Shown here piece by piece: positions 33,900-42,481 of a stretch of 64,000 bases of DNA; position 1 is the stretch's first letter, and each line of letters opens with the position of its first letter. The position numbers and the translations under genes were made by a program. Origin of the DNA: UBA6107 sp034430175 (GTDB lineage Bacteria; Chloroflexota; Anaerolineae; Anaerolineales; Anaerolineaceae). Below the pieces are notes generated by a model, which saw nothing but the letters and a program-made list of their open reading frames with translations, searched no databases and was not told the origin of the DNA. The DNA lies in assembly GCA_034430175.1 (NCBI GenBank), contig DAOUFI010000026.1, positions 62,001 through 126,000 on the forward strand, read 5' to 3'.

Positions 33900-34457
33900 C
33901 TATCCGAGTTTGGGTTCGATCAAACCATAATCTCCATCTCGACGCTTATATAATACATTGATCGAGTTTGTGTTGACGTTATAGAAAATAAAGAAATCTT
34001 CATGAGCCAGAAGAGCCATTTGTTCGATCGCTTCATTTTCATCCATGGGAACAAGAGTAAACGATTTGCGGCGTACAATCGCAGTTTTGTTTTGTTCAGT
34101 TGATGCATCTTCCGGAATAACCGCTGATACTGGGCTGCCATCGCCACGGCCGCGAGTCCTTTTGCCCTTAAACCGCTCAATTTGCCTCTGCATCTTATCA
34201 GCTGCTTTATCGATCGCGGTCATCATATCTGAATCACGTTCTTCTGTTCGGAGAATAAACCCTTTACCCATCAGTGTGAATTGAGCTACTTCACGGTCCA
34301 CCTTCAAACGAAGCGCTTTTGAAGACACAAGATCTACTTTTACTTCTTCGAGTTCCGGGAGAAATCGTTCCAGACGCACTACTTTTTTATTGATGTATTC
34401 TTTAAGCTGATCATTGACATTTACATTTTTTGCAGATATTTCAACTTTTTGAGCCAT
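33900..34457 (-). CDS. hpf: Ribosome hibernation promoting factor, long form
   Basis: The 185-residue protein dimerises 70S ribosomes in stationary phase. The N-terminal S30AE domain (about 1-105) has VEISAKNVNVNDQLKEYINK and DMMTAIDKAADKMQRQIERF. After a charged linker, a C-terminal dimerisation domain ends with FFIFYNVNTNSINVLYKRRD, the mark of long HPF. The ATG at 34457 has a very strong ribosome site, GAGGAGG; the open frame to 34550 is rejected. It lies 44 bases after comF and has its own terminator, so it ends the Tad-comF-hpf run. Confidence 0.93.
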   Translation of the reverse strand: MAQKVEISAKNVNVNDQLKEYINKKVVRLERFLPELEEVKVDLVSSKALRLKVDREVAQFTLMGKGFILRTEERDSDMMTAIDKAADKMQRQIERFKGKRTRGRGDGSPVSAVIPEDASTEQNKTAIVRRKSFTLVPMDENEAIEQMALLAHEDFFIFYNVNTNSINVLYKRRDGDYGLIEPKLG

Positions 34458-34501
34458 TGTTTCCTCCTCGATAAAATGTGTAATGAAGTGGAACAGAAGC
34501 T

Positions 34502-35188
34502 TTACAAAGTTTGGTAACTTTTTTTCGAAGTTTGAGCTACGGTGATGCAAAAAACTGTTTTACAACCTGAATCGAGTAGGGCTTTTGCACATGATCTTAT
34601 TGTCGCTCCTGTCGTTACAATATCGTCCACCAATAAAACCTTCTTCCCTTTTAGTTTAGCAGAATTTCCAAGAAATGCATCCTTCAAATTAATGAATCTC
34701 TCTTCTCTCGAAAGATCAATCTGGGTAACTGTCTCTTTATCACGATATATGGCGTCAGTCACCAGGGGTAGAGATAAGGACAGCGAAAGAGGATATGCAA
34801 TCATTTCCGACTGGTTGTAAGAGCGTTCTTTGTAGTGAGTCTTACAAAGCGGTACTGGGATCACAATATCCAAATCCCATTGGTTACCCAGGACAATTGT
34901 TTGCAAATGAGATGCCAGAAACTGACCAAGTCCTAGGTTGTTATGATACTTTAGGCTAAGCAAAGCTTCTCGTAACGGACCCTGATAAAATCCCCAAGAT
35001 CGTAGAGCACTAAAAGGTGGAGGATTAGTTTTACAGACTTCGCATACTCCCTTTTGTTTTTGTGGTCTTCCACAAACATCGCAATAAGGTGGATTTACCA
35101 ATTGAATCTCAGAAAAGCAATCCTGGCACATGGAAAATCCCTGTTTGCCACAGCCCGCGCACTGTGGCGGATAAATAAAATCTATCAC
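34502..35188 (-). CDS. comF: ComF-family phosphoribosyltransferase-like protein
   Basis: The 228-residue protein has an N-terminal double zinc site, CAGCGKQGFSMCQDC and CDVCGRPQKQKGVCEVC, and a phosphoribosyltransferase domain with KERSYNQSE near residue 125 and the PRPP loop VLLVDDIVTTGAT near 192. ComF proteins are needed for DNA uptake in naturally transformable bacteria. Start is uncertain: GTG 35188 has a weak ribosome site. The frame stays open to a CTG at 35245, which has GGGAGG eight bases before it and would add a 19-residue basic stretch typical of the family. It follows tadC closely, so it is probably in the Tad transcript. Confidence 0.85.
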   Translation of the reverse strand: MIDFIYPPQCAGCGKQGFSMCQDCFSEIQLVNPPYCDVCGRPQKQKGVCEVCKTNPPPFSALRSWGFYQGPLREALLSLKYHNNLGLGQFLASHLQTIVLGNQWDLDIVIPVPLCKTHYKERSYNQSEMIAYPLSLSLSLPLVTDAIYRDKETVTQIDLSREERFINLKDAFLGNSAKLKGKKVLLVDDIVTTGATIRSCAKALLDSGCKTVFCITVAQTSKKSYQTL

Positions 35189-35246
35189 ACGCCAGGTGGT
35201 GCGATAGATTCTAAGTTTACGATCGAAATTGATCTGCGAGGACAGT

Positions 35247-36194
35247 TTATAAACCTCCCATAATCCCCGAATTCAAGATTGATAATCCAGCTGGTGCCAT
35301 GAGTACAATCAGCAGTGCAGGGAAGGTTAGCAGAACCATCGGAAACAACATTTTAATAGGAGCCTTGTGCGCTTCCTCTTCTGCTAGTTGCCGACGCCTG
35401 ACGCGCATTTGATCGGACTGAATCCTCAAGACTTTAGCCATACTAACACCGAGCATTTCACTTTGGATGACAACTGCTACAAAGCTGGTCATTTCAGAGA
35501 TATCAATGTTGTTAGCCATGTCACGAAGAGCTTCACGACGTAGTTTGCCCAGTTGAACTTCCTGAATCACCCGACCAAATGCCTGAGAAAGAGGAGAATC
35601 CCATTTCTCAGCGACCTTTACCATCGCAGCATCAAAACCGAGACCAGCTTCGACACAAATAGTCAAAAGGTCCAATGCATCTGGAAGAGCTCTACGAATA
35701 CTCTTTTGTCTTTTTGTGATTTTACTTGACAGATTGATTTGGGGCATAAAGAAACCGAGGACTGTCATTCCAACACACAAGAGGAACTTTTGACCAAATG
35801 GCGTTGTCTTCATTAAGAAGACGGATACCAAGATCATGGCTAAACCAAAAACAATCGCATAACCGAATTGAGAAATCAGATAAGTTGATGGATCAAGTCT
35901 TGAAGGGCTTCCCGCAAGTTCTAATTTCCTTGAAATATTTGCCAACCAATTTTGTGGCGTGAAACGAACCGCAAATTGCCCCATTTTCCGCGCAATAGGA
36001 AGGATGACACGTTCTGTGAATGGCTGGCTCATTTCCAATGATTCAAGATCGAGTTGTTCACTTGATTGGCTGAATGACTCCAATCGCTCGGCGATTAATT
36101 TATCAGTTTGCGCGTTCGGATTACGTATGCCAATGACAACAAGAATCACGGCAACAGCAACAAGGACTCCCAGAATTATGAAGACGTATACCAC
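35247..36194 (-). CDS. tadC: Tad pilus inner-membrane platform protein TadC
   Basis: The 315-residue protein is a type II secretion F (GspF) domain protein of the TadC type. Membrane helices lie at about residues 3-22, 105-150 and 283-307. The F domain (about 170-290) has PDALDLLTICVEAGLGFDAA and SEMLGVSMAKVLRIQSDQMR, the TadB/TadC hallmark. It is paired with TadB 15 bases upstream and forms the membrane platform for the CpaF motor. The last codons overlap with the ribosome site used by comF. Confidence 0.9.
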   Translation of the reverse strand: MVYVFIILGVLVAVAVILVVIGIRNPNAQTDKLIAERLESFSQSSEQLDLESLEMSQPFTERVILPIARKMGQFAVRFTPQNWLANISRKLELAGSPSRLDPSTYLISQFGYAIVFGLAMILVSVFLMKTTPFGQKFLLCVGMTVLGFFMPQINLSSKITKRQKSIRRALPDALDLLTICVEAGLGFDAAMVKVAEKWDSPLSQAFGRVIQEVQLGKLRREALRDMANNIDISEMTSFVAVVIQSEMLGVSMAKVLRIQSDQMRVRRRQLAEEEAHKAPIKMLFPMVLLTFPALLIVLMAPAGLSILNSGIMGGL

Positions 36195-36209
36195 TTCATG
36201 ACTCCTTTA

Positions 36210-37190
36210 CTAAACATCGATCTTTGAGATCTTTTCCATCACAATGTAGCCAACGACGATTAAAACGCCGGTTGCACCAAGCGCGCAATATCCACAAGGA
36301 AAGCCTTGATAGAATCCTTCTGGACCCCACAACGAGGCTATGTAAGATTTGTTCATTACATAGAGGACTAGAACAACCAGTACAGGCAGAATTGAGAGAA
36401 ATTTCCCTGTGTAAGATTGCTGTGAGGTCATGACACGGATTTCCCCTTTTAGTTTTACGCGATCTCTGATCGTATGCGAAATCGTTTCCAAGATCTCTGC
36501 GAGATTACCGCCGACTTCTCGTTGGACATTCATGGCAGTGACAACCAGATCAAGATCATCGCTTGGTATTCGGCGAAGTAGATTATCTAAGGCTTTTTCT
36601 GTAGTTACCCCCAACTGAATTTCTTGAACGACCCTACGGAATTCATCTGATATTGGGGGGGGCAATTCCTTACTAACTGCTTCCATCGCTTGCAAGGTAG
36701 AATAACCCGCGCGAAGACCATTAACCATCAGGCTCAACATATCAGCAAGCTGGTCACTAAATTTTACTAAGCGTCTTTTCTGTGCTTGTGTAACAAAAAT
36801 CCGTGGAATAAACAAACCAAAAACTGCGCCAACAAATGCCAGCAACATGGAATTTTTTCCAAGGAAGAAACCTAGAACACCCACCAGGAAAGCAGAAATT
36901 ACCATCAAGGCGACATATTCGCCCGGTTTGAGTTTCAGGTCAGCACGTGCCAGATCTTTCGCGATCTTATCGCCAAAGGACGATTTTTCAACCCTTTTCG
37001 TGATCCACTCAGTGACCGGTGCAGGGGCATTCTTTTTTTCTTCTTCGTACGTTAAAGGAACAGGAGCGATAAATTCGTCCAAGCGTTCTTCTTCTTCAGA
37101 TTTCTGATTGCCAATAGTGAAATAGATTCCAACACCAATTAAGATGAGGACTACTGCACCGCCAACCCAAAGAAGTATTGTTGGATTCAT
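36210..37190 (-). CDS. tadB: Tad pilus inner-membrane platform protein TadB
   Basis: The 326-residue protein has an N-terminal membrane helix (about 5-25), two helices near residues 85-130 and a C-terminal pair (about 270-320) around a GspF domain with DQLADMLSLMVNGLRAGYST and NVQREVGGNLAEILETISHT. It is the partner of TadC. GGAAGTGAC-like bases precede the ATG. It follows cpaF by 16 bases. No sign of decay is seen. Confidence 0.9.
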   Translation of the reverse strand: MNPTILLWVGGAVVLILIGVGIYFTIGNQKSEEEERLDEFIAPVPLTYEEEKKNAPAPVTEWITKRVEKSSFGDKIAKDLARADLKLKPGEYVALMVISAFLVGVLGFFLGKNSMLLAFVGAVFGLFIPRIFVTQAQKRRLVKFSDQLADMLSLMVNGLRAGYSTLQAMEAVSKELPPPISDEFRRVVQEIQLGVTTEKALDNLLRRIPSDDLDLVVTAMNVQREVGGNLAEILETISHTIRDRVKLKGEIRVMTSQQSYTGKFLSILPVLVVLVLYVMNKSYIASLWGPEGFYQGFPCGYCALGATGVLIVVGYIVMEKISKIDV

Positions 37191-37206
37191 GTCACTTCCT
37201 TAAGAA

Positions 37207-38616
37207 TCAATGCCTGGTACTAATACCAAAAACTGCTGGAGGTAGATGGATACCTGAGGCCTCAATTTTATTCATAAATTTAGGCCGAAGACCAGTGGGT
37301 CTCATCCGGCCAACCACCTTATTATTCTCGAAACCAACCTGCTCAAACACAAAAATGTCCATCATGGTAATGATATCGCCTTCCATACCACTTACTTCGG
37401 TAATGGCTACCACTTTACGGGTACCATCGCGCATTCTTTCCTGATGGACAACCAATTCGATCGCAGAGCTGACCTGTTCGCGGATGGCTCGGACTGGCAT
37501 ATCCATTCCAGCCATTAAAGTCATTGTCTCAAGACGTGAAAGAGTATCTCGCGGACTGTTAGAGTGTAATGTGGTCATAGATCCATCATGACCAGTGTTC
37601 ATTGCTTGAAGCATATCCAGAGCCGCGGCATCGCGAATCTCACCGACGATAATTCGGTCTGGCCTCATACGAAGGGCGTTGACAACGAGATCGCGAATAG
37701 TAATTTCACCTTTACCTTCAATATTCGCCGGACGAGATTCAAGGGTAACCACATGGTCCTGGCGAAGTTGAAGTTCTGCTGCGTTTTCGATTGTGACAAT
37801 ACGTTCATCTGATGGGATGAAACTGGACAAAACATTTAAGAGTGTAGTTTTTCCTGAACCCGTACCACCCGAGATAACAATATTGATTCTTGCTTTAACG
37901 CAGGCATCCAAAAACGCGAGCGCTTCTGGAGTAATCGAACCAAATTGAACTAGTTGATCAACAGTGATCGGGCTTTTGGAAAATTTACGAATTGTCAAAA
38001 CGGGGCCAACCAGTGAGACAGGGGGAATGACCGCGTTTACACGAGAACCATCTGGTAAACGAGCATCCACGTAAGGGCTGGATTCATCGATACGTCTACC
38101 AAGAGGTGCGACAATCCTCTCAATGATCCTCATTACGTGTTCATTATTTTCAAACGAAAGGGGAACTTTTTGAAGTTTACCGCGACGCTCTACATAAAGG
38201 CTTTTAGCACCATTTACCATGATTTCCGTCACAGTGTCATCTTCAAGTAAAGGCTGAAGGGGACCAAAACCCAAGATTTCAGCTGTGATCTGTTCAAAGA
38301 GACGTGATTTCTCAGATCGTGATAAGACGAAGTTTTCTTCTACAAGAATTTGTTCAAAAAGATCTTGAATTGTTTTTCGAACCTCAGCGACTTTTGAGAC
38401 ATCCACACTTGGATCAATTTCAGAAAGCAGCTTTGTTTGAACACGGGTTTTCAGGTCCTGGTAAGTATCCTGGCTACTTTGAACAGAGGTAGCAATAACC
38501 CTTCTTTGCTGCAATGGGCCCTGTGAGGGAATCTGAGGTTCTATCCCTGAATTTGCTGATTGGTTTGGCGAAGAATTACCTTGTTCGCCAGATTGTATTC
38601 TTCTTAAAATTGACAT
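37207..38616 (-). CDS. cpaF: Tad pilus motor ATPase CpaF/TadA
   Basis: The 469-residue secretion ATPase powers pilus assembly and perhaps retraction. Motifs: the N-terminal helical domain to about residue 150, FGPLQPLLEDDTVTEIMVNG near 130, Walker A SGGTGSGKTTLLNVL near 255, and GEIRDAAALDMLQAMNTGHD near 325 (Walker B and His box). A 50-residue Gln/Ser-rich N-terminus precedes the domain. The ATG at 38616 sits seven bases after the cpaE stop; the frame is open upstream to 38742, but that would place the start inside cpaE. Order and spacing fit one Tad transcript. Confidence 0.93.
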   Translation of the reverse strand: MSILRRIQSGEQGNSSPNQSANSGIEPQIPSQGPLQQRRVIATSVQSSQDTYQDLKTRVQTKLLSEIDPSVDVSKVAEVRKTIQDLFEQILVEENFVLSRSEKSRLFEQITAEILGFGPLQPLLEDDTVTEIMVNGAKSLYVERRGKLQKVPLSFENNEHVMRIIERIVAPLGRRIDESSPYVDARLPDGSRVNAVIPPVSLVGPVLTIRKFSKSPITVDQLVQFGSITPEALAFLDACVKARINIVISGGTGSGKTTLLNVLSSFIPSDERIVTIENAAELQLRQDHVVTLESRPANIEGKGEITIRDLVVNALRMRPDRIIVGEIRDAAALDMLQAMNTGHDGSMTTLHSNSPRDTLSRLETMTLMAGMDMPVRAIREQVSSAIELVVHQERMRDGTRKVVAITEVSGMEGDIITMMDIFVFEQVGFENNKVVGRMRPTGLRPKFMNKIEASGIHLPPAVFGISTRH

Positions 38617-38623
38617 TTTTTCT

Positions 38624-39850
38624 CTACTTATTAGTACCAGTATTTTCATTACTAGTGAATTTGGACCGGATTTGCTCAGCGAGCATAACAATTGCTTTTG
38701 CGGCAGGAATGCCTTTATTATCTGACATGAATGGAATACCACGATTTACTGAAAAATTCACAGCTCGCTCTTCATAAGGTATCGAGACCGCGACAGGTTG
38801 TTTCAGGCTCTCTCCAACTTTCTCCGGCGAAATTGAGATCCTTCTATCATAACGATTCATCACAAAAATGATACGATCACGGCCAATCCCCGAGGCATCA
38901 GCAAGGGTAAGGAACTGATTCGTATTTTTAATAGCGGGGATGTCCTGGATTGTAATTAAAACGATCAGATCAGCAATATCCAAACATGATTGGACTACTT
39001 CTGTTAGATAAGACGTGGTATCAATCACCACATAGTCGTACAAATTGCTTAAGAATTCCATGATCTTGGCAAAAGATTCGCCAATACCAGAGTCGACAAA
39101 CTGGCTTTGATTAGGGGCAGCAAGAATATCGACGCCAGTTAACTTGTTTTGGATCATGACATCATTAATGATCTCTGGATCAAGATCCGCAACGCGATCG
39201 ATCAGATCGAGAGCGTTATTCTTACCGTGTTCGTTAAAGAAAACTGCCGCGTCTCCAAACATTAGATTTGAATCAACAAGGGCGACCTTATGATTTGAAT
39301 CTTTTAAAGTAACAGCAAGATTTGCTGCGATCGTAGTTGTACCACTTCCGCCTTTTGGGCTGTAGACAACAACAACCTTGCCCTGAACTGTGGGATAATA
39401 CGCTTGCGCTACTCCGGCAGGTAATGGACCCGTAGCCGAATATACAGCAGTTGCTTTTGCTTTTTCCTCCTGTGCCATTGTTCCGGCGCGACGGATAGCG
39501 GCTGTTAACTCGTCGATCAACGGGGGTTTTGTAAGGAAATCACGTGCACCGGCAAGCATTGCCCGGCGCATGTAATTCGGATCGCTTTGGACCGAAAGGA
39601 TGACTATTTGTATATATGGGACTTTTTTCCGAATATTCTCAGTCGCAGTTATGCCATCCATATCTGGCATATTGATGTCCATTACGATGACATCAGGTTT
39701 AAGTTTCTGGGCCAGATCGATTGCCTCAAGTCCTGTTTTGGCGGTACCAACAACTTCGATGCTTGAATCAAACTGAAGCATGCGCAGGATCATCTCTCGC
39801 GATTCATCAGTATCATCCACAACAGCGACAAAAACTTTTTCCTGCACCAC
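38624..39850 (-). CDS. cpaE: CpaE/TadZ: receiver domain fused to MinD-like ATPase
   Basis: The 408-residue protein has an N-terminal response-regulator receiver (about 1-125) that keeps the acidic pair D12-D13, phospho-acceptor D58 in VIVMDINMPD, Ser87 in VILSV and K108 in FLTKPP. A ParA/MinD-like domain follows, with YSPKGGSGTTT (K166) as its altered P-loop, typical of CpaE. It positions Tad pili. The complete receiver implies control by phosphorylation; many CpaE receivers are degenerate. It starts at GTG with AGAGGAATATC in front. No histidine kinase is in the window. Spacing of 7 bases to cpaF. Confidence 0.9.
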   Translation of the reverse strand: MVQEKVFVAVVDDTDESREMILRMLQFDSSIEVVGTAKTGLEAIDLAQKLKPDVIVMDINMPDMDGITATENIRKKVPYIQIVILSVQSDPNYMRRAMLAGARDFLTKPPLIDELTAAIRRAGTMAQEEKAKATAVYSATGPLPAGVAQAYYPTVQGKVVVVYSPKGGSGTTTIAANLAVTLKDSNHKVALVDSNLMFGDAAVFFNEHGKNNALDLIDRVADLDPEIINDVMIQNKLTGVDILAAPNQSQFVDSGIGESFAKIMEFLSNLYDYVVIDTTSYLTEVVQSCLDIADLIVLITIQDIPAIKNTNQFLTLADASGIGRDRIIFVMNRYDRRISISPEKVGESLKQPVAVSIPYEERAVNFSVNRGIPFMSDNKGIPAAKAIVMLAEQIRSKFTSNENTGTNK

Positions 39851-39885
39851 GATATTCCTCTAAGAAAAAATGGTAATTGAGCAGC

Positions 39886-40998
39886 CTACGGCTGCATAAC
39901 ATAATCATTGTACGAGGGATACACGAGAACATCTACTCTCGGTTCAGTTGCATATGGCAGCTTTACTGGAGAGGGAATGTTCTTTTGATCCATGACATAC
40001 TGAAGGGTCACAGCGTCGGTGTTAAATATTGAGGTATCGCCAGAACTCCGCAAGGCCAGCGATAATTGCGTACCAGCCAGCTCTAAATATTTCAAAATCA
40101 ACATGTCCTGGGGAGAAACAATCAAAGTTACACTGCCCGGATATACAACACCCTGCGGGGTTGAATTTTCAACGGTAGCCAAAACAACAGGGGTCGCTGC
40201 TTGAGTGGCGGATTGATCATCTGAGAGGGGGAAATACCCAATTCCTAAAACTTCGGCATCCTGGATGATGGTTTGACAAACCAGTCTTCCTCTTTGCGCT
40301 TCAGAGGGAGTGACATAAAGCAACTCATTGGTTGTTCCGTCCAGTTCGTAACGACCCTTATCTGCATACGAATCACTTTGGATGATGTACATGGAACTGG
40401 AAGGCGCACCGTTTTCACCCTCTTTGGAGCCTTCAGGGTAGGTTACCGCAGTTTTGTTGGGAAGGATCGTCTGAAAACTTGTATCCACATCAACAAGAAG
40501 CAGGCAGCCCACCACCATCACATGATCGCCTTTTTGCGGGGCATATGCAACGGCAGTTTCAGGGCTAATCTTAATTGAAGCGGCGGTCATACCTGATGGA
40601 ATGTCCATTGAAGCAAGAGAGCCCTCACCTTCGTGGATCACCATGTTAGTAGTCAGCGGATAACCTGGGAGAATGTCGATTATTGCCTTGGTACCTACAG
40701 CATCTTCGATTCTCGTGAAGAATGTATCTGCGGGGGCGTCATTCTTGGGGTATTTGATCGTAGTCAGATAATCTGCGGTGATCAGTGAGCCACGAGTGAT
40801 CTTTTGTGAAGCAACAACAATATCAATTAACTCAACATTCGAAGTAGGAGTGGCAGCTGGAAGAGTCGCACCACCAGTAGCTGTTTTTCCTCCCGAGTTA
40901 GACATGAGCAGATAAACCAGTGCGATGATCACGATCAAGACCAAGAGCACTATGATCAACATCTTATTGCTCTTACGCTTTTTTACAGTGGTAGCCAT
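39886..40998 (-). CDS. cpaB: Tad pilus assembly protein CpaB/RcpC
   Basis: The 370-residue protein has a short Lys-rich N-terminus, one membrane helix (about residues 13-32), a low-complexity Ala/Thr linker and a SAF domain (about 55-125) with VVASQKITRGSLITADYL. The RcpC-like beta part follows. In didermal bacteria it works with a secretin; no secretin gene is in this locus. GGAGGGTCCA precedes the ATG, and a TATAAT box lies 44 bases upstream, so it can be expressed apart from the pilin genes. It begins the cpaB-cpaE-cpaF-tadB-tadC-comF-hpf run. Confidence 0.88.
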   Translation of the reverse strand: MATTVKKRKSNKMLIIVLLVLIVIIALVYLLMSNSGGKTATGGATLPAATPTSNVELIDIVVASQKITRGSLITADYLTTIKYPKNDAPADTFFTRIEDAVGTKAIIDILPGYPLTTNMVIHEGEGSLASMDIPSGMTAASIKISPETAVAYAPQKGDHVMVVGCLLLVDVDTSFQTILPNKTAVTYPEGSKEGENGAPSSSMYIIQSDSYADKGRYELDGTTNELLYVTPSEAQRGRLVCQTIIQDAEVLGIGYFPLSDDQSATQAATPVVLATVENSTPQGVVYPGSVTLIVSPQDMLILKYLELAGTQLSLALRSSGDTSIFNTDAVTLQYVMDQKNIPSPVKLPYATEPRVDVLVYPSYNDYVMQP

Positions 40999-41248
40999 TG
41001 GACCCTCCTGCAGAACAAAAAACCAAAAAGGATACGAGCTTATTATACGGCAACAAATGCCGATTATTAACGCATAAACATGTAGAACGTCCTTACAAAT
41101 TGGAAAGGCAGTAGATAGCCAGTTGGGTTACTTTTTATGAGCATCTGATTAAAAATCCATTCTCCGGATACAACCAAAAACAGCTTGAACTATGGATAGT
41201 CATGCCAGGAAAATTGTATGCATTTAATATGCCAAATTCTTAGGGAAT
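40999..41248. other. Intergenic stretch before cpaB
   Basis: About 300 bases separate cpaB from the first pilin gene. Apart from the cpaB -10 box, its small inverted repeat and the pilin terminator on the far side, I see nothing: no open frame with a ribosome site and no RNA fold I recognise. Confidence 0.4.
41042..41047 (-). promoter_or_regulatory. -10 box of cpaB
   Basis: TATAAT on the reverse strand 43 bases before the cpaB ATG. A small perfect inverted repeat, CGGCA/TGCCG at 41049-41063, lies in the spacer just upstream and could be a regulator site, though it is short. Confidence 0.4.
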
Positions 41249-41280
41249 AAAAAACCACCTTATTTCTAAGGTGGTTTTTT
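41249..41280 (-). terminator. Terminator after the Flp pilin genes
   Basis: Fourteen-base inverted repeat AAAAAACCACCTTA / TAAGGTGGTTTTTT with a four-base loop. On the reverse strand it lies 24 bases after the 41305-41460 pilin stop and ends in a T-run. It separates pilin from machinery transcription. Confidence 0.85.
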
Positions 41281-41304
41281 TTCTGTTCTGTAATGCTTCA
41301 GATC

Positions 41305-41460
41305 TTAGACACCAGACAGATCATTGTTGATGCTGCTGAATACACCACCGATTGTCGGACCAAGAAGTCGCAGAACAACGATCACAACTACTGCAATTAA
41401 AACGATAATCAGTGCATATTCAATCAAGCCTTGCCCTTTTGCTTTCGGTGCGAATAACAT
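41305..41460 (-). CDS. Flp-type (class IVb) pilin 1
   Basis: A 51-residue product read directly from the reverse strand. It starts MLFAPKAKGQGLIEYALIIV and continues with a hydrophobic segment and LGPTIGGVFSSINN. The Flp prepilin mark is present: a short basic leader ending in Gly9, then Gln10, with Glu at mature position +5 followed by Tyr. AAGGAG sits eight bases before the ATG. This is the likely major pilin of the Tad cluster, and it would be cut by a prepilin peptidase not seen in the window. It has its own strong terminator. Confidence 0.85.
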   Translation of the reverse strand: MLFAPKAKGQGLIEYALIIVLIAVVVIVVLRLLGPTIGGVFSSINNDLSGV

Positions 41461-41598
41461 GTGATTTACTCCTTTCTCAAATTTAATATCTAAAAGTATT
41501 ATAGAAGAAAATTACTCAAAATCAATACAACTAACATTACAATTACCTTACAAAAACCCTTTTTGATTGAAAAGCTTTACTCGGGGTCAAAGCTCTGA

Positions 41599-41751
41599 CT
41601 AGAAACTTTCAAAGCCGTCAACAATTTGGCTGTATACGTTTCCAAAAGCTGGCCCAAGAACACGCATCGCTACCATAACAACCAATGCGATGAAGACCAG
41701 CAAGAGGACATATTCAATTATTCCTTGTCCTATCTTAGTTTGATTTTTCAT
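41599..41751 (-). CDS. Flp-type (class IVb) pilin 2
   Basis: A 50-residue product that starts MKNQTKIGQGIIEYVLLLV and ends FGNVYSQIVDGFESF. It has the same Gly|Gln-x-x-x-Glu-Tyr prepilin cut site, hydrophobic stretch and LGPAFG segment as its neighbour, which points to a tandem duplication that has diverged. The ribosome site is weaker (GAG). A strong promoter lies upstream, and the gene precedes the other pilin by 138 bases. The two differ by more in the tail than in the core, so one may be a minor pilin. Confidence 0.82.
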   Translation of the reverse strand: MKNQTKIGQGIIEYVLLLVFIALVVMVAMRVLGPAFGNVYSQIVDGFESF

Positions 41752-41786
41752 AAATTACTCGAAAAAATTAGAATAATTACAAATTC

Positions 41787-41814
41787 ATTATAGCAATAAA
41801 GAAATTGAATACAA
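41787..41814 (-). promoter_or_regulatory. Promoter of the pilin genes
   Basis: Reverse strand TTGTAT (41809-41814), 16-base spacer, TATAAT (41787-41792) with TGC directly before it (extended -10). About 35 bases upstream of pilin 2. Confidence 0.7.
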
Positions 41815-41873
41815 GAGATAAAAATGAAAAGTCGAATCTTTTTACGTTAAATTTCGTATACTGTTAACGAAGA

Positions 41874-41901
41874 TTGCGTGGTAAGAAAAAGTCGCTATAA
41901 T
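41874..41901 (+). promoter_or_regulatory. Promoter of the small-protein/SPFH pair
   Basis: TTGCGT (41874-41879), 16-base spacer, TATAAT (41896-41901), 28 bases before the ATG at 41930. It runs back to back with the pilin promoter. Confidence 0.65.
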
Positions 41902-41929
41902 CAATTAAGCAAATAATTTGGAGGATTCA

Positions 41930-42448
41930 ATGGGAGATATATTCGATAAGGTTATTTCTGAACAAGATATCTTTAAAAAGATTTTGTCCAAACTCCCTGG
42001 TTTTAAGGGATATTTCGAGCGATCAGATCGACGCGCTGCCGATAAATTGCTGCGAGAGATGATCTCTGATCATTACCAGCAACAATGGGCACGGCTATCG
42101 GGGATCCAACGTGATTTGGTCAATGCTGGTCGGATCGAGGTGCTGGATGATATTGAGATGGCATCGATAAAGATCAGAACATTCATCGATAAAGTAAAAA
42201 CCGCTTCATATGGTTATGCTGGCTTTTTTGATGCTGTAAAAATTAAAGAAGACGATCTTGCGCAGGTTTACCAATATGATTTGACGCTTTTGACCCTTCT
42301 TGATTCCATAACTGCTGCCATTGATAATTTGGAAGCCTCTTTGGAAACCGATGGTTTACCTGCTGCTATTCGGAATTTGATCCAAAAGGCTCAAGACAGT
42401 TTAGATGCCTTCAACAAGCGATCAGAGGTTATGAAACTTGGCCAATAA
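41930..42448 (+). CDS. Helical protein of unknown function upstream of SPFH gene
   Basis: The 172-residue protein is not one I can name. It is charged and predicted mostly helical, with amphipathic repeats (KLLREMISDHYQQQWARLSG near residue 41 and LTLLDSITAAIDNLEASLE near 122). No signal peptide, membrane segment or Cys is present. GGAGG lies six bases before the ATG. It is separated from the SPFH gene by 33 bases and shares its promoter, so it probably works with that protein, perhaps as an oligomeric partner. The function stays open. Confidence 0.7.
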   Translation: MGDIFDKVISEQDIFKKILSKLPGFKGYFERSDRRAADKLLREMISDHYQQQWARLSGIQRDLVNAGRIEVLDDIEMASIKIRTFIDKVKTASYGYAGFFDAVKIKEDDLAQVYQYDLTLLTLLDSITAAIDNLEASLETDGLPAAIRNLIQKAQDSLDAFNKRSEVMKLGQ

Positions 42449-42481
42449 ACTTTATTCGAATTCATTCGATTGGAGAATGCG

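Noticed and set aside
41049..41063. Short inverted repeat CGGCA/TGCCG as a regulator operator for cpaB
   Set aside because: Five pairs are too few to claim; kept only as a remark in the cpaB promoter entry.
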